From Chrysopilus asiliformis (Eukaryota; Arthropoda; Insecta; Diptera; Rhagionidae): a stretch of DNA of 64,000 bases. The notes beneath the pieces were generated by a model. It had not been told where the DNA came from. It searched no databases and was given only the letters and a program-made list of their open reading frames with translations. The translations under genes were made by a program, and so were the position numbers. Positions 23,594 to 36,458 of this stretch are shown piece by piece; within the stretch, counting starts at the first letter, position 1, and every line of letters starts with the position of its first letter. The DNA lies in NCBI GenBank assembly GCA_964034945.1, contig OZ035960.1, positions 22,555,487 to 22,619,486 of the forward strand. Direction: 5' to 3'.

Positions 23594-24560
23594 ACAATGA
23601 AATACAGGATTAAGGATTTTAAAAATGTGAACACAGTTTAGTAAAAACGGAATTACTATTTTCATATTTTTGTTAAATTGATATTAAAAATACTGTCAAT
23701 AAATTATCTAATAATCAATTTACGTTTAAGAGTTTATTTACCCTTCTCTAGTGGTAAGCATAAACTGCGTTTTTCTCAACAAAAAAAATTAATTTACTTG
23801 CTATAAGAGTTAAGTCAGGTTTTTTTTTTAAATCAAATTAAAATTTGTGCTTAGCCTTTTAAACCGTAAATATTCTAGAATTTAAATCATTGAGGTTGAA
23901 AATAAGTTGCTAAGTTTCGTTGGTGCAGACGAGTTTTATTAGTAATACCAAAGATTAGATAACTAAAGATAAGAAACAACAAAACTTTTGATTGAACCTT
24001 TAAAATATATGAAAAATACCGGAGAGCTATGAATCTAAATCAAGTAACTCATGCAATTTAAATATTGTTATTGATTTTTCGACAGGTAAGCGTCAAATTA
24101 TAAAGGAAAGTAATCGTTTTGCAAGGCATACTAAAGATTAAATTTCCGCTGTCAGATTTTTGGGACCCCAAAATTTGTTCTAGGATTATTATCTTTATTT
24201 ACCCAGTCTTTGGTAATACTTTGTTAGTCTGATTCCTAGTTCTTCAATTAAAATTTGCAGGAATTTTCCATGCCAATACAATAAAGCAGTGTTCCGAGTA
24301 AGATATTTCTGCCAAGGATACAACAAGAATAGGGTAGGGTGCAACCGGCTCATACTGCCACTTTTTTAGTTCACCCAAAAAATCTCAGAGACTAATGAGC
24401 CAAATGCCAAAAAAATTTGGTGGCACTTTTAATCCCTGATACTTTGAATTCCACTCTACTCTACTCGGCTGTCCCTAAATATTTTGAGATTTTCAAGAAT
24501 TTGAAATGTTCACCAATATAGATATGGAATAAATAAAATTTACCTCAAAATAAGAAATTC
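23594..24560. repeat. Duplicated 3' flank of TEP copy 2
   Basis: Counterpart of 9693-10662. Similarity ends near 24560, where this side continues into the promoter of copy 3 and the copy 1 side jumps to the orphan exon 8. No gene seen. Confidence 0.8.
23698..23703 (+). terminator. Poly(A) signal of TEP copy 2
   Basis: AATAAA about 105 nt past the stop, at the same place as in copy 1. Confidence 0.6.
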
Positions 24561-24700
24561 GATAAAATAAAATCCCATATTTTTAATAATTGAATAAAAA
24601 ACTTGTTAACGTTTATTTTTTCTGGGAAACTTGTATTTCTTCAGATAATTGATCCATTTTCATCAGCCAATGGCTACATGCCAGATTAGAACCGAAATCA

Positions 24701-24967
24701 GGTTTTCCCAATTTTTAATTATAAATAAAAGTCACAAAAAATTTAATTATCTCTTAATCACTTATTAATATATGGACTTAAATTCATATGTTATTCTGCT
24801 GTTTGTCAAAAAGAGTAAAATGAGAAAAATAAAAAATCAATAACATTTCATTACCATCGTAGCGTTAAAATATTTTCTCTTTTTTATAAATGTTTACTAC
24901 CCTGCTCTGTTACTGACTTCCATTCTTATGTATAAATAGATGCATTAAATTCGTCTTTGATATCAGT
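24701..24967 (+). promoter_or_regulatory. Promoter region of TEP copy 3 with kappaB-like site
   Basis: TATAAATA is at 24931-24938 and TCAGT at 24963-24967. Upstream, GGTTTTCCC (24701-24709, reverse complement GGGAAAACC) fits nine positions of the Dorsal/Dif consensus GGGWWWWCCM and sits next to AGATTAGAA. The same pair recurs upstream of copies 4 and 5. The block TTACCATCGTAGCG (from about 24851) is the local version of the motif shared by all copies. NF-kappaB control is inferred, not shown. Confidence 0.6.
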
Positions 24968-25059
24968 TTGTTATGTTCTCTCCGCGGCTGCGATCCAAAC
25001 AAGTTTACGCCGACGCTTAATTTACATAATCAAAATAATTTAAATAATTGATCTTTACA

Positions 25060-28000
25060 ATGTGGCGTTTATTGTGTATTTTGGAGTGTTTACTACCCAT
25101 AATCAGTTTGATTAATGGCGAAGGGTTAGTATTGTATATTCTACATATTACATAAACAAAAGTTATTAAAACAATGAAGTGTGATTCATTCGGAAAGATG
25201 GCCTACCTAACAAGTCAAAGCATAAACCAGTTTTCCCTCGAAGAAAATTGTATATAACTAAATTCGGTTCAAGTTTAAGTATGCATTGCATATAATTTCC
25301 GTGGGTCATAGCACATCAGATTTTTATACCCGTATGGTGAAACCAAAGGGTATATTAACTTTGCCTTACCGTTTGTAACGCCAAGATCCCGTCATCGCAC
25401 ACAAAAATGTGTTTAGAATGATAAAAATAATTAATCTCTGCATATCCGTCCGTCCGTCCGTCTGTCTGTCCGTCTGTCTGTCCGTCCGTCTGTCTGTCCG
25501 TCTGTCTGTCCGTCCGTCTGTCTGTGGCGTGGATTGCGGGCGCACGGATTGCGGGCGCACGGATTGAGCTACAGACTTGAAATTTTGCACAGGTCCGTTT
25601 TTCGTAAAATGCGAGGCTAAGTTCGTTAATGGGCAAAAATTGACCATTAGGGTGGTGGTGGGGTGGTGGGAAGGGGGGGGGGGGGGGGGGGGGGGGGGTA
25701 CAACTCATACGAACGAAAATGTTTTTTGCGAATATCTCAAAAACCGTGCATCTTATCAAAAAAGTGCAAGAACAAAAGTTGTTTAGGACATGATTCTACA
25801 TTAAAGTTCCATACATCAAAATCCAATTGGAACAAGTTTTAAAAAAATCTTATTGGAAAGTTTGACTTCAAAGTGGAATTTTGATACAACTGTTTGCCGT
25901 TACCTTAAATCACCATACGGGTTTTCAATAATTGCCAGATTGGCAATTATAGCTTTTGTTATGTTTAATTATTAACTATAATTACCAACATTTTCCAGTG
26001 CAATTAATTGTTATCTCTATTTTGAAATTAAACGTTATCAATGTTTTGAAATTTTGCAATCCTAATATAGGAAAAGATTTCGTCAGTAATAGTTTTCAAT
26101 TTATTTTAGCCATTATTTTATATCAGCACCAGCTTTTATAACTCCAAAATCTGACTACAATGTTGCTATTAATGTCGACACAGCAAGTAAAATCAAAATG
26201 GGTATTCAAGGAGGATCCTTCTTAGAAGAAAAAACCGTTGAAGTTGAACCATCAACAGCGAAATTGGTTACATTCAATGTAAGTACAGTGTGAGCAATAT
26301 CAACATTTTCTTTTAATTCAATAAATTTTCTCGCAGGTTCCTTCTTATTTGGAGAATACAAACTATACTTTAACAACGGAAGGAATATCTGGCATTGAAT
26401 TTATTAATTCTACGAATTTGACATTCCGAGAGTCTAAAAACATTCTTTTGATACAAACTGATAAGGGAATTTATAAACCTGGGGATCTTGTCAAATACAG
26501 AATTTTTCTTTTAGATTTACTGACAAAACCTCTTCAATTAGATGGTGCTGATATAAATATTGAAATTCATGTAAGTATATTAGGATATGTAAAATTCTTT
26601 CCTCATTTTTGGATAAAAAACAACTTTATCTCAGTTTACAAATCAAAAAGGAACAAAATTAACACAAAAAAAATGATTAAATTGTTTCTTAAAGTAAGCT
26701 TCATGCAATATATCTTAGAGCCAGGTGCGCACTGTGATGGAAAGTATGTGGAATGCCGGTAGAGTGGCAATTTTGGTTTTTGAAACACCGAGGATCTGCG
26801 TCGATGGATCCTTAAATACTAGTTTAAAGATGGATCCTTAAATACTAGTTTATGCCACTTCGGCGCCATTTTGACTTCTTACCAATGCCGTGCGCGCCTG
26901 CACTTAGGAGGTAGGAAAGGGGGCGGAGAGGTGGTCCTACGGAACTGTGACGTGACAGTGGTACAAAAAATTCGGAAAAAGTCTTTTAAGGGGAGAGGGA
27001 GGAGGGGGGTCCGAAAAGCATAAAATTAGCATAACTTGTTTTATGGGCAGCACGTAGAAACTAAATTTTATATTGCGTGAAATTAATTATATAAAATTTA
27101 ATGCGATGTAAAATTAATAGTGATTGCACAATTTTTAATTCATTTACTAAGTTTAATTTCTACCAGCTATTCAAAAAATAAAAAATAAAATAAACAAATT
27201 AATATTGATGGATGAATCTAAAAAAATCTGCTTTTCCTCGCTGAGTCTACTTTATTTTAGGCATTACTTTTTTATGTTTCTAGATCTTTTTAATTTTTTT
27301 TGTTTAGTTTTATGTACTTTTAAGTCTAATAGTTGTCTAAGAACACAACAAGAGCTTTCTAAAATGTATTTCCATTAATTTATTTACTAGTCATCTCTCT
27401 AATTTGTTGATGATTATAAACTTTTCATTTTCGAAATTGTCATATATTTTTATGATTTTGATCGTTTGTTAGGTCAAAATTTTAAGTCAACACCCAAAAA
27501 GAAAATTTCATTTTTAAGGAACCTACATTATAAAGATTGGTATTTATTAAAGATTTATTATTTCATTTACAGCAAGTTTAATTCAAGTTTGCTTATTTCT
27601 AATATTTGATCTCACAGGACGCAGATAAAAATTTGATTAAACATTATAAAGTAAAAGAAATTACGCACGGTGTACACATCGATGAATTGCAATTGTCGCC
27701 TGAAGTGGTGTTAGGCTCATGGAAAATTTCGGCGAATTACAGAGGCCAAAAAATTCAAAAAACGATAAAAGTCGATCAATATGTCCTTCCGCGATTTGAC
27801 ATTAATGTTGAAATACCATCGATTACAACCAGAGACGATGGAAAAATTCGGGCTGCTGCTCGGTCAAAGTGAACTATTCTAAATTTTGCTCGTTTGAATT
27901 TTTTTTTTTGATAATGTCGCATTTTAGATACACGTTTGGAAAACCAGTTGAAGGTGATCTGACAGTTAAATTACATTCTGGATTACATTATAGCTGGACT

Positions 28001-31000
28001 TCGGGACCGAAGAAAAACTCCGTACCACTTGAAACTAAAACGATTTCATTTTCTGGAAAGGCTGATGTTGAATTTGACATTCCTGGCGCCAAAGAGGACT
28101 TAAACACTAATCGTTTCGCAGATAATTATTACCTTGAATTTATATTAGCAGAGAAATTTACCGGTAAAACAGCAAATACCACTAAGAATGTGTCAGTACG
28201 AACTAGGAATTATTCATTGAAGGCTGCAAAAACACCTGAAGAATTTGTACCGGATGTGCCATTCGAAATTACTGTGAGTTTGTAATAGTTTTCAGTGAAT
28301 TCTATTCTATTGAGAAAAAACCTATTTTATTTGCTTGCCGGCCTTTATTTAGATGTATTGATTTTTTTTTAATTCTCTGCGAAATTTAGATCAAACTAGA
28401 AGATCTTTTTGGAAGACCTGTCCAGGATACAAAAAATCCAGTTCGAGTTTTTTCTACGCGCAATCCAAATCACTATCCAGTAGCAGACGAACCAGAGAAA
28501 TTTTTCGACGAAAATGGACTTTTGACGACACAATTGAAAATTTCTCAGTTGGAAAACGATATTTACTACACGGTTTATGTAAAATAAAAATTTACAGAAT
28601 TATATGTAGTAAGCTTGTAATTTATGAATTCATTTTTCTAGGTAAACTATAGAAATCATAATTCGTTTTTAACAAATATTCGGAACAGTCTGATAGTTAC
28701 AACACCATCACCTTACGAACCATTCGTTGCCCCCCTTTGGATTAGTGTTGAAAATCAAGAGTAAGCATTTTTTTCTATTTTTTCAATAAAACTGACTTTT
28801 AAATAATAATAACTATTAAAAAAATTAGTGCAACTCTAGAAAATGATGTCATAATTAAAGCAGCTGCTAAGAACGAACTGAAATACCTAATTTTCCAAGT
28901 TACAGGGCGCGGAAAACTTTTCATTTCTCAGTATGTTGAGGTGAGATTTAAGATTTTTTTTTTTTGAAGAAGAGTAGTATTTGTATTTTTAAACATTTAA
29001 GAAAAAAAATAGACAAACGAAACTTTTATCAGGAACTGAATAAAGTTTTGCTTGTAATCCGATCGCTAATTAACTATTACTAAAAATTTCGCGAAACCCG
29101 CCATAAATATAATAAAATTAATAGGGACGTTTTCTATTACCGGACAAACTGGAAAAAAATTAGAGGAAAATATAGCAAAATTGTGTTCATTTAAATTTTC
29201 CTCAATTATTTGGATTTTGAAAGGATTTTTATTGAATTCTTATTAAAGGTGGTGAGAAAAGGGTTCTTCATGAAATTTTCCTTTGCTGTTGAAAATTTTA
29301 TGGAATTTGTTTTCGTTAGACATATTTTTTAAACCATTAGGCACCGTTTACATTTGCGATTTTTTCGTAAATTTCTCCGCGAATTTTATTCATCTATCGC
29401 AGAATAAAATCGCTTAGCAAAAGTTGTCAAAATCTGAATTTAAGTTTTCAAAATCCGAGTCTGAATTTACGGTTTTATATGAGAAAAATCGAGTTCGGGC
29501 GTCTTTCAGGAATATATTTTTGAATTTGATGTCGCAGTATAAACCACAAGAATATTGTGTTGTAGAAAAAAAATCGCGGAAAAAAGTGTCGGGTGTAAAC
29601 GGCGGCTTAGATAATTTTTGCATTTAAGAATTTTTGAGATCAAACAAATAAGCGGTGTACAAGCAGAAACATAACCTCTTTTGCAGGTTCCAAACACCAA
29701 AGAGTATATTTTTAAATTTAAACCGACATTCGAAATGTTACCAGTAGCCAGTATTTTGGCATACTTCTTTGACGGAGATAATGTTACAAGTGCCGAAACG
29801 GATGCATATTTCCACACAAAGCTCATGAATTCGGTGAGTAATTTTTTTGGTTTGAAAAATATTTCCAAATAAATTTAATTCTGTATTTTTTAAAGATTAA
29901 ACTAAATGCAACACCAGAAGCAAAACCAGGGGAAGATGCTTCAATTACTATCGAGACAGATCCAAATTCATATGTTGGACTCTTGGCAGTCGATCAAAGT
30001 GTTTTGATGCTCTCAGCGGGTAACATTCGATATTTTCTGTAAAATGCTTACAATTATGTATATTTGTTTTTAAGGCAACGACTTAGCAATGTCTCATGTA
30101 TTTTACAAATTCTACGATCTTATTCCCTACATTCCATATGGCGGTGTTGCATACCCTGGAAAACGTTCGGGATTGAAAAGTTTAACAAACGCTCATCACG
30201 ACGCGACCGAAGGTAAAATATAAACGCTGAGCTGTTAAAAAACACGTTGCGAGTGTATGGATATGTTTAACAGCACCTTCTGGCATTTTAGATTACGAAG
30301 AAGAAATATCAAATAGATTCAGTGATAGCGAGGGTGGTGGTGATGGCCTTGCCGGTTCCTCAACTGGTGTTACGATAAGAAAGGATTTTCCTGAAACCTG
30401 GCTTTGGGAAACTTTCACTACCGAAAATTCACGGTAATTATTATAATAAATTATTAAAATTTATCTATTAATTTGAAATAACCACGAAAAAATATTTTGT
30501 CTGACTTTTCAGAAATACTACGATTTTGAGAAAAGTTCCAGACACCATAACTTCCTGGAAAATCACTGGCTTTTCAATAAGTCCAGGATCGGGAATTGGA
30601 ATTACTGAAGGTGCAACCGATTTGAAAGTATTCCAGCCGTTCTTTGCGTCAGTCAGTCTTCCATATTCTGTGAAACGAGGTACCAACAATTTTTCTAATA
30701 AATTCGATTTATTCTAAAAGTTAAAGTGCTTCCTTTCCAGGTGAAGTTGTAACTGTCCCAGTCAGTGTTTTCAACTACATGAAAGAACCCGTCGACGCCG
30801 AAATAAGCTTCCTCAACGCAAATGACGAATTTGATTTCACTGAACAGGCGGAAGGATCAGGTATGTTGAATTCACTTTTTATCATGGGAATTCCATGGCA
30901 TTATCAATTTTCCTAAAATACAGATACCAACGTTGCTCGAGTAAAACGTCTTTCGATTCCACCTGAGACCAACGAAGCCGTTTCCTTCACCATCAGACCA

Positions 31001-33092
31001 AAGAAGATTGGCCACACAACGCTAAAAGTGACTGCAACTTCTAGTGTAGCTGGAGATGGCGTTGAACGATTACTCCTAGTTGAACCAGAAGGAGTAACTC
31101 AATTCAAAAACAAAGCCATCATGGTCGACCTCAGTGATAAGTCCGAACAAATCGATGAAGTTGACATCGAAATTCCAGAGGATGTTGTCCCAGATTCCAC
31201 CCACATCGAAGTGTCTGTGGTCGGAGATATCCTTGGACCAGTTTTGTATCATTTGGACGATTTAGTACGAAAGCCTTATGGTTGCGGAGAGCAAAATATG
31301 GGAAATCTGGTTCCCAATATTTTGGTCTTGAACTACTTGGAGGTAATTCAAAGATTTTTAAGACAATTCAGCGATTTTCGAATACATACAAATATTTTAT
31401 AGAAAACCAAACAAGGAACCCCAGAAATAATTTCGAAGGCAAGGCGATTCGTTGAATCAGGATATCAACGTCAATTGACTTACAAACACAAAGATGGATC
31501 CTTCAGTTCATTTGGCGAAAAGGACAAACCAACCCCTGGCAGCGTTTGGTTGACTGCTTATGTCGCAAGATTCCTCCGCAAGGCCACAGACTACACCCAA
31601 ATCGATGAAGAAGTAATCAAAAACGCACTCGAATTCCTGTCCAAGAATCAACAGACCAACGGAAGTTTCGCTGATCCTGGTGCCTACATTATCAGACGCC
31701 ACAATAATGATGACGATAAAGGAGTACCTTTGACTGCTTTCGTCCTAATGGCATTCCTGGAGAGCAGAGTAAGTGAAATTAATAGACGATTGGAAAGGCT
31801 GTAAAATATATTTTTTTGTATTTGTTTAGACCCAAATACCACAACACGAGGAAGTCATCAACAAAGCCTTAGACTACATTGTAAAGAATGTCAACGCTGA
31901 TAGTGATCTCTACTCAATCGCACTTTCTGCTTATGTCCTTCAGCTGGCTGATCATAGTTCTCAGGATTCATTCCGTCAAATGCTCGAAGGTCGAGCTACT
32001 CTTAATAGTGAGTCTTAAATTCCTGAATCATAAAGTTTTGGAAAATCTTACAATTTTACCATATTTCAGATGGCCGGAAACGATGGACGGAAAAATCTGA
32101 TGAAGGAGAAATCCCGTGGTACTACTATTCAAACTTTGATGTTCAAACAACTGGTTATGGTCTATTAACACTTACGAAATCCGAGTCTACTTCCGACTTG
32201 GCTCCGATTGTCAGATGGTTGGTATCTCAAAGGAACGACTATGGTGGATTTGGATCAACTCAAAGCACAGTCGTTGGACTGCAGTCCTTATTCAAATTCG
32301 CTGAGAAAATATCAACAGGCGGAGAAAATTCCGTTGATGTGTCCTTGGACTTCGGCGGTGAATCAAAGAAGTTGAGCGCGAATCGAGAGAATGGAATCGT
32401 TCTTCAAACTCACAAGGTAAGCTTTTAAAATTATGTTTTGTGGGAAAAAATTAAAACAAAATTCAAAAATTTTAGTTACCTGCCTCAACTCGCACAGTGA
32501 AAATCACATCAACTGGCCATGGATCTTCTTTAGTTCAAGTTTCCTACAGATACAACATCAACGAACCAGAAAAGGAACCTAGCTTCGTCCTGGAACCTAC
32601 GGTCAGTGAAAAATCAAATGCAAACTACCTCCAGCTATCAGTTTGTACCAAATTCACCCCATCTGAAGGGGAGGCAGACACAACTGGAATGGCTGTGATG
32701 GAGATCAGTCTTCCAAGTGGATTTACAGCTGACAAAGATTCCTTCCGAGACATTAAATTGACTGAACGAGTTAAGGTAAGTTTTTTTTAAATATTTAAAA
32801 TTTTCGGGTGTTTGAAATCACAGCTTTTCTAGAGAGTTGAATCGAAAAATGGAGACACACTGATTGTGATATACTTTGAGAGCCTGGATAAAAATGAAAT
32901 TTGTCCAACTGTGAAAGCGTTCAAAATACACAAAGTAGAGGAACAAAAACCAGCATCAGTGAAAGTTTATGATTATTACGACAATAGTACGTTTTTTTAA
33001 ATATGCCTAATCTGTGATTTTAATATAACTTGTATAACTTTTTTTAAATTTTAGATCGACATGCCCTCAAATTTTATTCCGTGCCGCAATAG
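25060..33092 (+). CDS. Tep: Thioester-containing protein, TEP copy 3, 21 exons, 1380 aa
   Basis: Exons: 25060-25124, 26110-26278, 26337-26570, 27618-27868, 27928-28273, 28390-28578, 28642-28760, 28829-28940, 29687-29833, 29896-30019, 30075-30212, 30274-30433, 30513-30679, 30741-30860, 30924-31342, 31403-31768, 31830-32007, 32070-32416, 32476-32775, 32833-32986, 33055-33092. The frame is open and the intron phases equal those of copy 1. GCGEQNM is at 31280-31300 (Cys901). MG1-MG6 differ clearly from copies 1 and 2, while exons 13-20 are nearly identical to them. The exon 12 linker is acidic then Gly/Ser-rich (DYEEEIS, GGGDGLAGSS). Exon 12 could alternatively start at 30292, also in frame; 30274 is preferred because it matches copies 1, 4 and 5. 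It is the donor of the orphan exon 8 at 10663. Confidence 0.92.
25325..25951. mobile_element. TATACCC family element, copy B, in copy 3 intron 1
   Basis: Same start (TATACCCGTATGGTGAAACC), same subterminal inverse CACCATACGGGT and same hairpin ATTGCCA-GAT-TGGCAAT (25931-25947) as the element at 12712. It carries a GTCC/GTCT microsatellite (about 25443-25528) and a 26-G run. Frames rich in R-T-D on the minus strand are translations of the microsatellite, not a protein. Confidence 0.75.
25673..25698 (+). repeat. Run of 26 consecutive G
   Basis: Uninterrupted G26 inside the TATACCC element, preceded by GGTGGTGGTGGGG. Its true length is doubtful because homopolymers are error-prone in sequencing. 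Confidence 0.8.
26571..27617. other. Copy 3 intron 3, no gene seen
   Basis: A 1.05-kb intron. At about 26713-26918 lies a GC-richer island whose ends weakly mirror each other (CCAGGTGCGCACTG against GTGCGCGCCTGCAC), possibly an old MITE. A 26-bp direct repeat containing GGATCCTTAAATACTAGTTT occurs twice at about 26808-26852. The rest is AT-rich and featureless. Confidence 0.45.
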
Positions 33093-33323
33093 ATATTTTG
33101 GAATGATTTTTTAAAAACACTTTTGTAATGTTAAGATTAAGGATTTCTATGTACAAACATATGACACTTGGTATCATGTGTGTTTTCGATTTATTAAAAT
33201 TTTGATAAATTTAAACTGTTTTAATTATTTTTTTGAATCTTTAGAAAATTGCCTTGAAACTAATAAATGTGTTTTCAATAGACTCATCTGCTTATTGAAA
33301 ACACGTGGATTTATTTATGTCCA
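33093..33323. other. 3' flank of TEP copy 3
   Basis: Non-coding. A candidate poly(A) signal AATAAA lies at 33262-33267. A 127-codon frame from 33178 runs into the adjacent transposon and resembles no family. Confidence 0.5.
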
Positions 33324-34758
33324 GGGGGGCTATTCTCGGAACGTTTCCGATTTTTCGTTACATTACGGATTACGAATCTCGCCGAAATGTTTTTTCCGTA
33401 ATCTAAATCCGAAACGTTTGAAAGATCGTATTCTGGTAACGAAATGTTTATGTTTCGGAATTATATTCACCACATTCACCTCATTCCGAAATGTATGTAG
33501 AAGAGAGCTGTCAAAACGGAAATATTTGAATAGTTTTGTTTTGTTTATATTTATTAACTAGTGTTTAACTTGTATTAGAGTAATTTTTCACTAATTTAAT
33601 ATCAGTTAATAATATTTGACTAGTGTTCAATGTAAGTAATAGTGTATTATGAGTGATTTTTGTTTATTTGTTGATTTTAACGTTTGTTATCGTTTGTTAG
33701 GGTGGAGGGAGTGGTTTGATTGAATTTTTATGTATAGAGTTATGTAAAATCGTATTCTAAACATATTTTACATTTATAAATTTTTCGATATGAAGCGCCG
33801 TTTTTGAGACAATTCTGTGGTCACAAGGAAAAACCGCTTAAGTCGAGTTATGTAGTTTTAAAGATTGATGCATAATTAAATTTTCCTTATCCAGTTCTAT
33901 ATTCTGTCAAAGTTTGGTTTTCATGCTGTACCCCTATGAGGAATGGCAGAGAAAAAACCATATAATCTAAGTCAGTTTTGCTTGCAAAAAAAAAAATAAT
34001 CAAAACTTTAAACCCAAATTACTCAAAACACGCTTTTTCGACTTAAGCAGTTTTTCCTTGTGACCACAGAATTGTAAAAAAACTGTTTCATTTGAATGGC
34101 GGAGGAGGGAAGGAGGGGTCCGATTTTCCCCATCCAATAACTTAGCCTTACTGTTTACGAGAAACGCAACTGTACGAAATTTCAAGTCTCTGGCTCAATC
34201 CTTTTGAAAGTTATGGTGTTACTTTTACTTCATATAATAATTCCATTCCAGAATCATTCTTTTGCGATAAATTCGTGAGCGAATTTTATTTTTCCATTCC
34301 TAAAATTTTCCATTCCATTCGCGAATAGAATTTTAAACATACGAAAATGGAAAAAAAAAATTCGTGAATGAAAACTAAAATTCTCGTGCTAATCATTTGC
34401 AAATGAATGAATGAAAAAGAATTATTCTTCGTACTATGCTTATTACACGGTTAAAATTATGCCCGCATCGAATAACAATAAACAACGGACGCGAAATGAT
34501 AACTCACAGCACACAAACGTTTCGGAAAGTAACATTTGAACCTTTCGGATGGATCCGAAACGTAATGTTTTGATATGTTTCGGATATTTCCGTAATCTAA
34601 GTCCGAGAATACGGTTTCGTATAAAGTGGTGAATTGCTTCATAATGTTTGAGACGTCATTTGGAGCAATATAGGCAGTACGTACACCACATAGAGGTCTT
34701 TTTCCACAGCACCACAAAGGTTTCGGAAAAATCCGTAACGTTCCGAGAATAGCGCCCC
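33324..34758. mobile_element. 1.4-kb non-autonomous DNA transposon (GGGGSGCTATTCTCGG ends)
   Basis: The left end GGGGGGCTATTCTCGGAACG and right end CGTTCCGAGAATAGCGCCCC are inverted repeats of about 22 bp that extend imperfectly into a GTTACGGATTT-like zone. No transposase frame is present. Two inner arms (33810-33846 and 34038-34074) form a second inverted repeat of about 37 bp, containing CAATTCTGTGGTCACAAGG, perhaps a nested foldback element. The superfamily is not assigned; no clear target duplication was seen. Confidence 0.7.
33810..34074. repeat. Inner inverted repeat of the 1.4-kb element
   Basis: Arms 33810-33846 and 34038-34074 are complementary apart from one or two bases, with a loop of about 190 nt. 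Key block: CTGTGGTCACAAGGAAAAAC. Confidence 0.75.
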
Positions 34759-34982
34759 AGATATAGACAACACTATATAAAATGTGTTTAAGATGAAAGC
34801 AATTTTGTTAAGATTTTATTCAATGAAGATACTGAAAAAAAATCGTACTAAAATCAAATATAGGTTATTTTGAACTGTCAGCCGCATAACAAAACTTTGA
34901 AGGTATGTTTCGAATCATGAAAAATTGTATTTAATAAATTTTATACAAAATATTTGATAACAGGTAAAATCGGCACAGTTTT

Positions 34983-35304
34983 TATACCCTTTTTTGTGAA
35001 ACCAGGGTATAATATGTTTGTTCTACTATTAGTAATGAATAGCACTAATCGTTGGACAAAAAATGAATTATACCAGCGTGTTTAGAACCACTTGTTTTCG
35101 TATCTTCGCGGGCCTTTCGGTCTGTCTCTCTATCCGGAGACGTAGTGAGAACGAATTAAGCTGGAGGCTTAAAATTTGACGCAACCTGTTGACGGACCGA
35201 CCGGTTTTTTAAGAATTTCACTTAGGATGTTATGATCAAATTGATCCTATTTGAAATTTTAGAGTCACGCCTATAGGTTGTTTGACGATTGCCTGGCAAT
35301 TGTA
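34983..35304. mobile_element. TATACCC family element, copy C (degraded)
   Basis: It begins TATACCCTTTTTTGTGAAAC with GGGTATAA behind it, and ends with the hairpin ATTGCC-TGGCAAT (35288-35300). It is shorter and more diverged than copies A and B and has only a weak microsatellite (near 35115). Confidence 0.6.
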
Positions 35305-36458
35305 CTTTTCCTTATGTTTTTTTCTTATTTCCATGCAAATTAAAATTTTACATTTTTTGCGCTTTTCTTCACAAATTGATGTCTTATAAATCCCACAGAT
35401 TTCAATTTCCGTTAAGATTTCATTAAAGAATTTCATATAGCATTAAACAAAATATTTTTTCTAGTTTATTGATTTAAAATATTTAAGAAACAGATTTTTT
35501 TACTGACTTTCTCAATAAAATGGTCCAAACCGCTTAATCGAACATTTAATTTGATGGTTTCATGCATTTTTAAAAATGTTTTTAAAAACATAAAATTTCA
35601 AAACTTTCCGAAATCATGCAAACTGTCCCGACGTCCCGGAATCTATAAATTTGTAATGCAATTGTGCATTACAAATTTATAATGCAATTGTGCGCCTCAT
35701 TCTGTTAAAAAACCAATTCCCCTGCAGCTTACCTGGATTTTGTTTCTTGATTAATTCAGCTTACCTGGATTTTGTTTCTTGATTCTCAATCATGTCATAC
35801 TTGGTTTGCCATATTTTGCTGTGTCTAAATTTTCATTCAGATAATAAAGATCTTCAAATTTTCGAAGAACCATGCTGGACTGGACGTTTTTTACACACCC
35901 GGGCTAACTTTTGAGCGACCTTTGGTTTCACATTCGTTTCACTGGCGTTGGAAAAGTGATTTGCTTATGAGGTCTTTTTGGTATTTTTTTATGGGGAACA
36001 GCAGGGTAACTGATTTCAGGCAAAAATTATGACTGTCTAAGATGGCCCCTGACCATCCCCTACAAGTCTACGCCAATAAAATCTTCATGTTTCTCAAACT
36101 AAAGCAGATTACCTTTCCAACGCAAATGAAACCAATGGTAAACCCAAAAGTGAGGCAATTGGCATTTTCGGACATCGTTCCTCCTATATATAAGACAAAT
36201 TGTTTCCTTTTCTCCCCGTTTATCGTGTCCCGAATTGACACAGAAAGAATATGGTCACCTTAGTTATAATGCAATTCTGAGTCTTTGTTTATCCAAAAAA
36301 AATTTGAAGTCGTATTTTTTCCCCAGCAAAAGATTTCTGTCTTCGAAAAACCTTCCTCGAAATTCTTCTTTTTGCAGCGAAAGTTGTTAATATTTACTAA
36401 ATTGATTCTCTTTCATAGGCCAATGGCCACATCATAAGTAAGATTAGAATCATCATCA
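35305..36458. other. Intergenic DNA between TEP copies 3 and 4
   Basis: No supported gene. It holds a perfect small palindrome (35645-35680) and a 28-bp direct duplication containing CAGCTTACCTGGATTTTG (35725-35752 and 35757-35784). A 73-codon frame at 36042-36263 has no recognisable motif and is not called. Confidence 0.5.
35645..35680. repeat. Perfect 16-bp-arm hairpin
   Basis: ATAAATTTGTAATGCA, a 4-nt loop ATTG, then TGCATTACAAATTTAT. The right half is partly repeated again immediately downstream. Confidence 0.85.

Noticed and set aside
33178..33561. 127-codon frame downstream of copy 3
   Set aside because: It crosses the left end of a transposon, has no motif, and its composition is that of AT-rich non-coding DNA.
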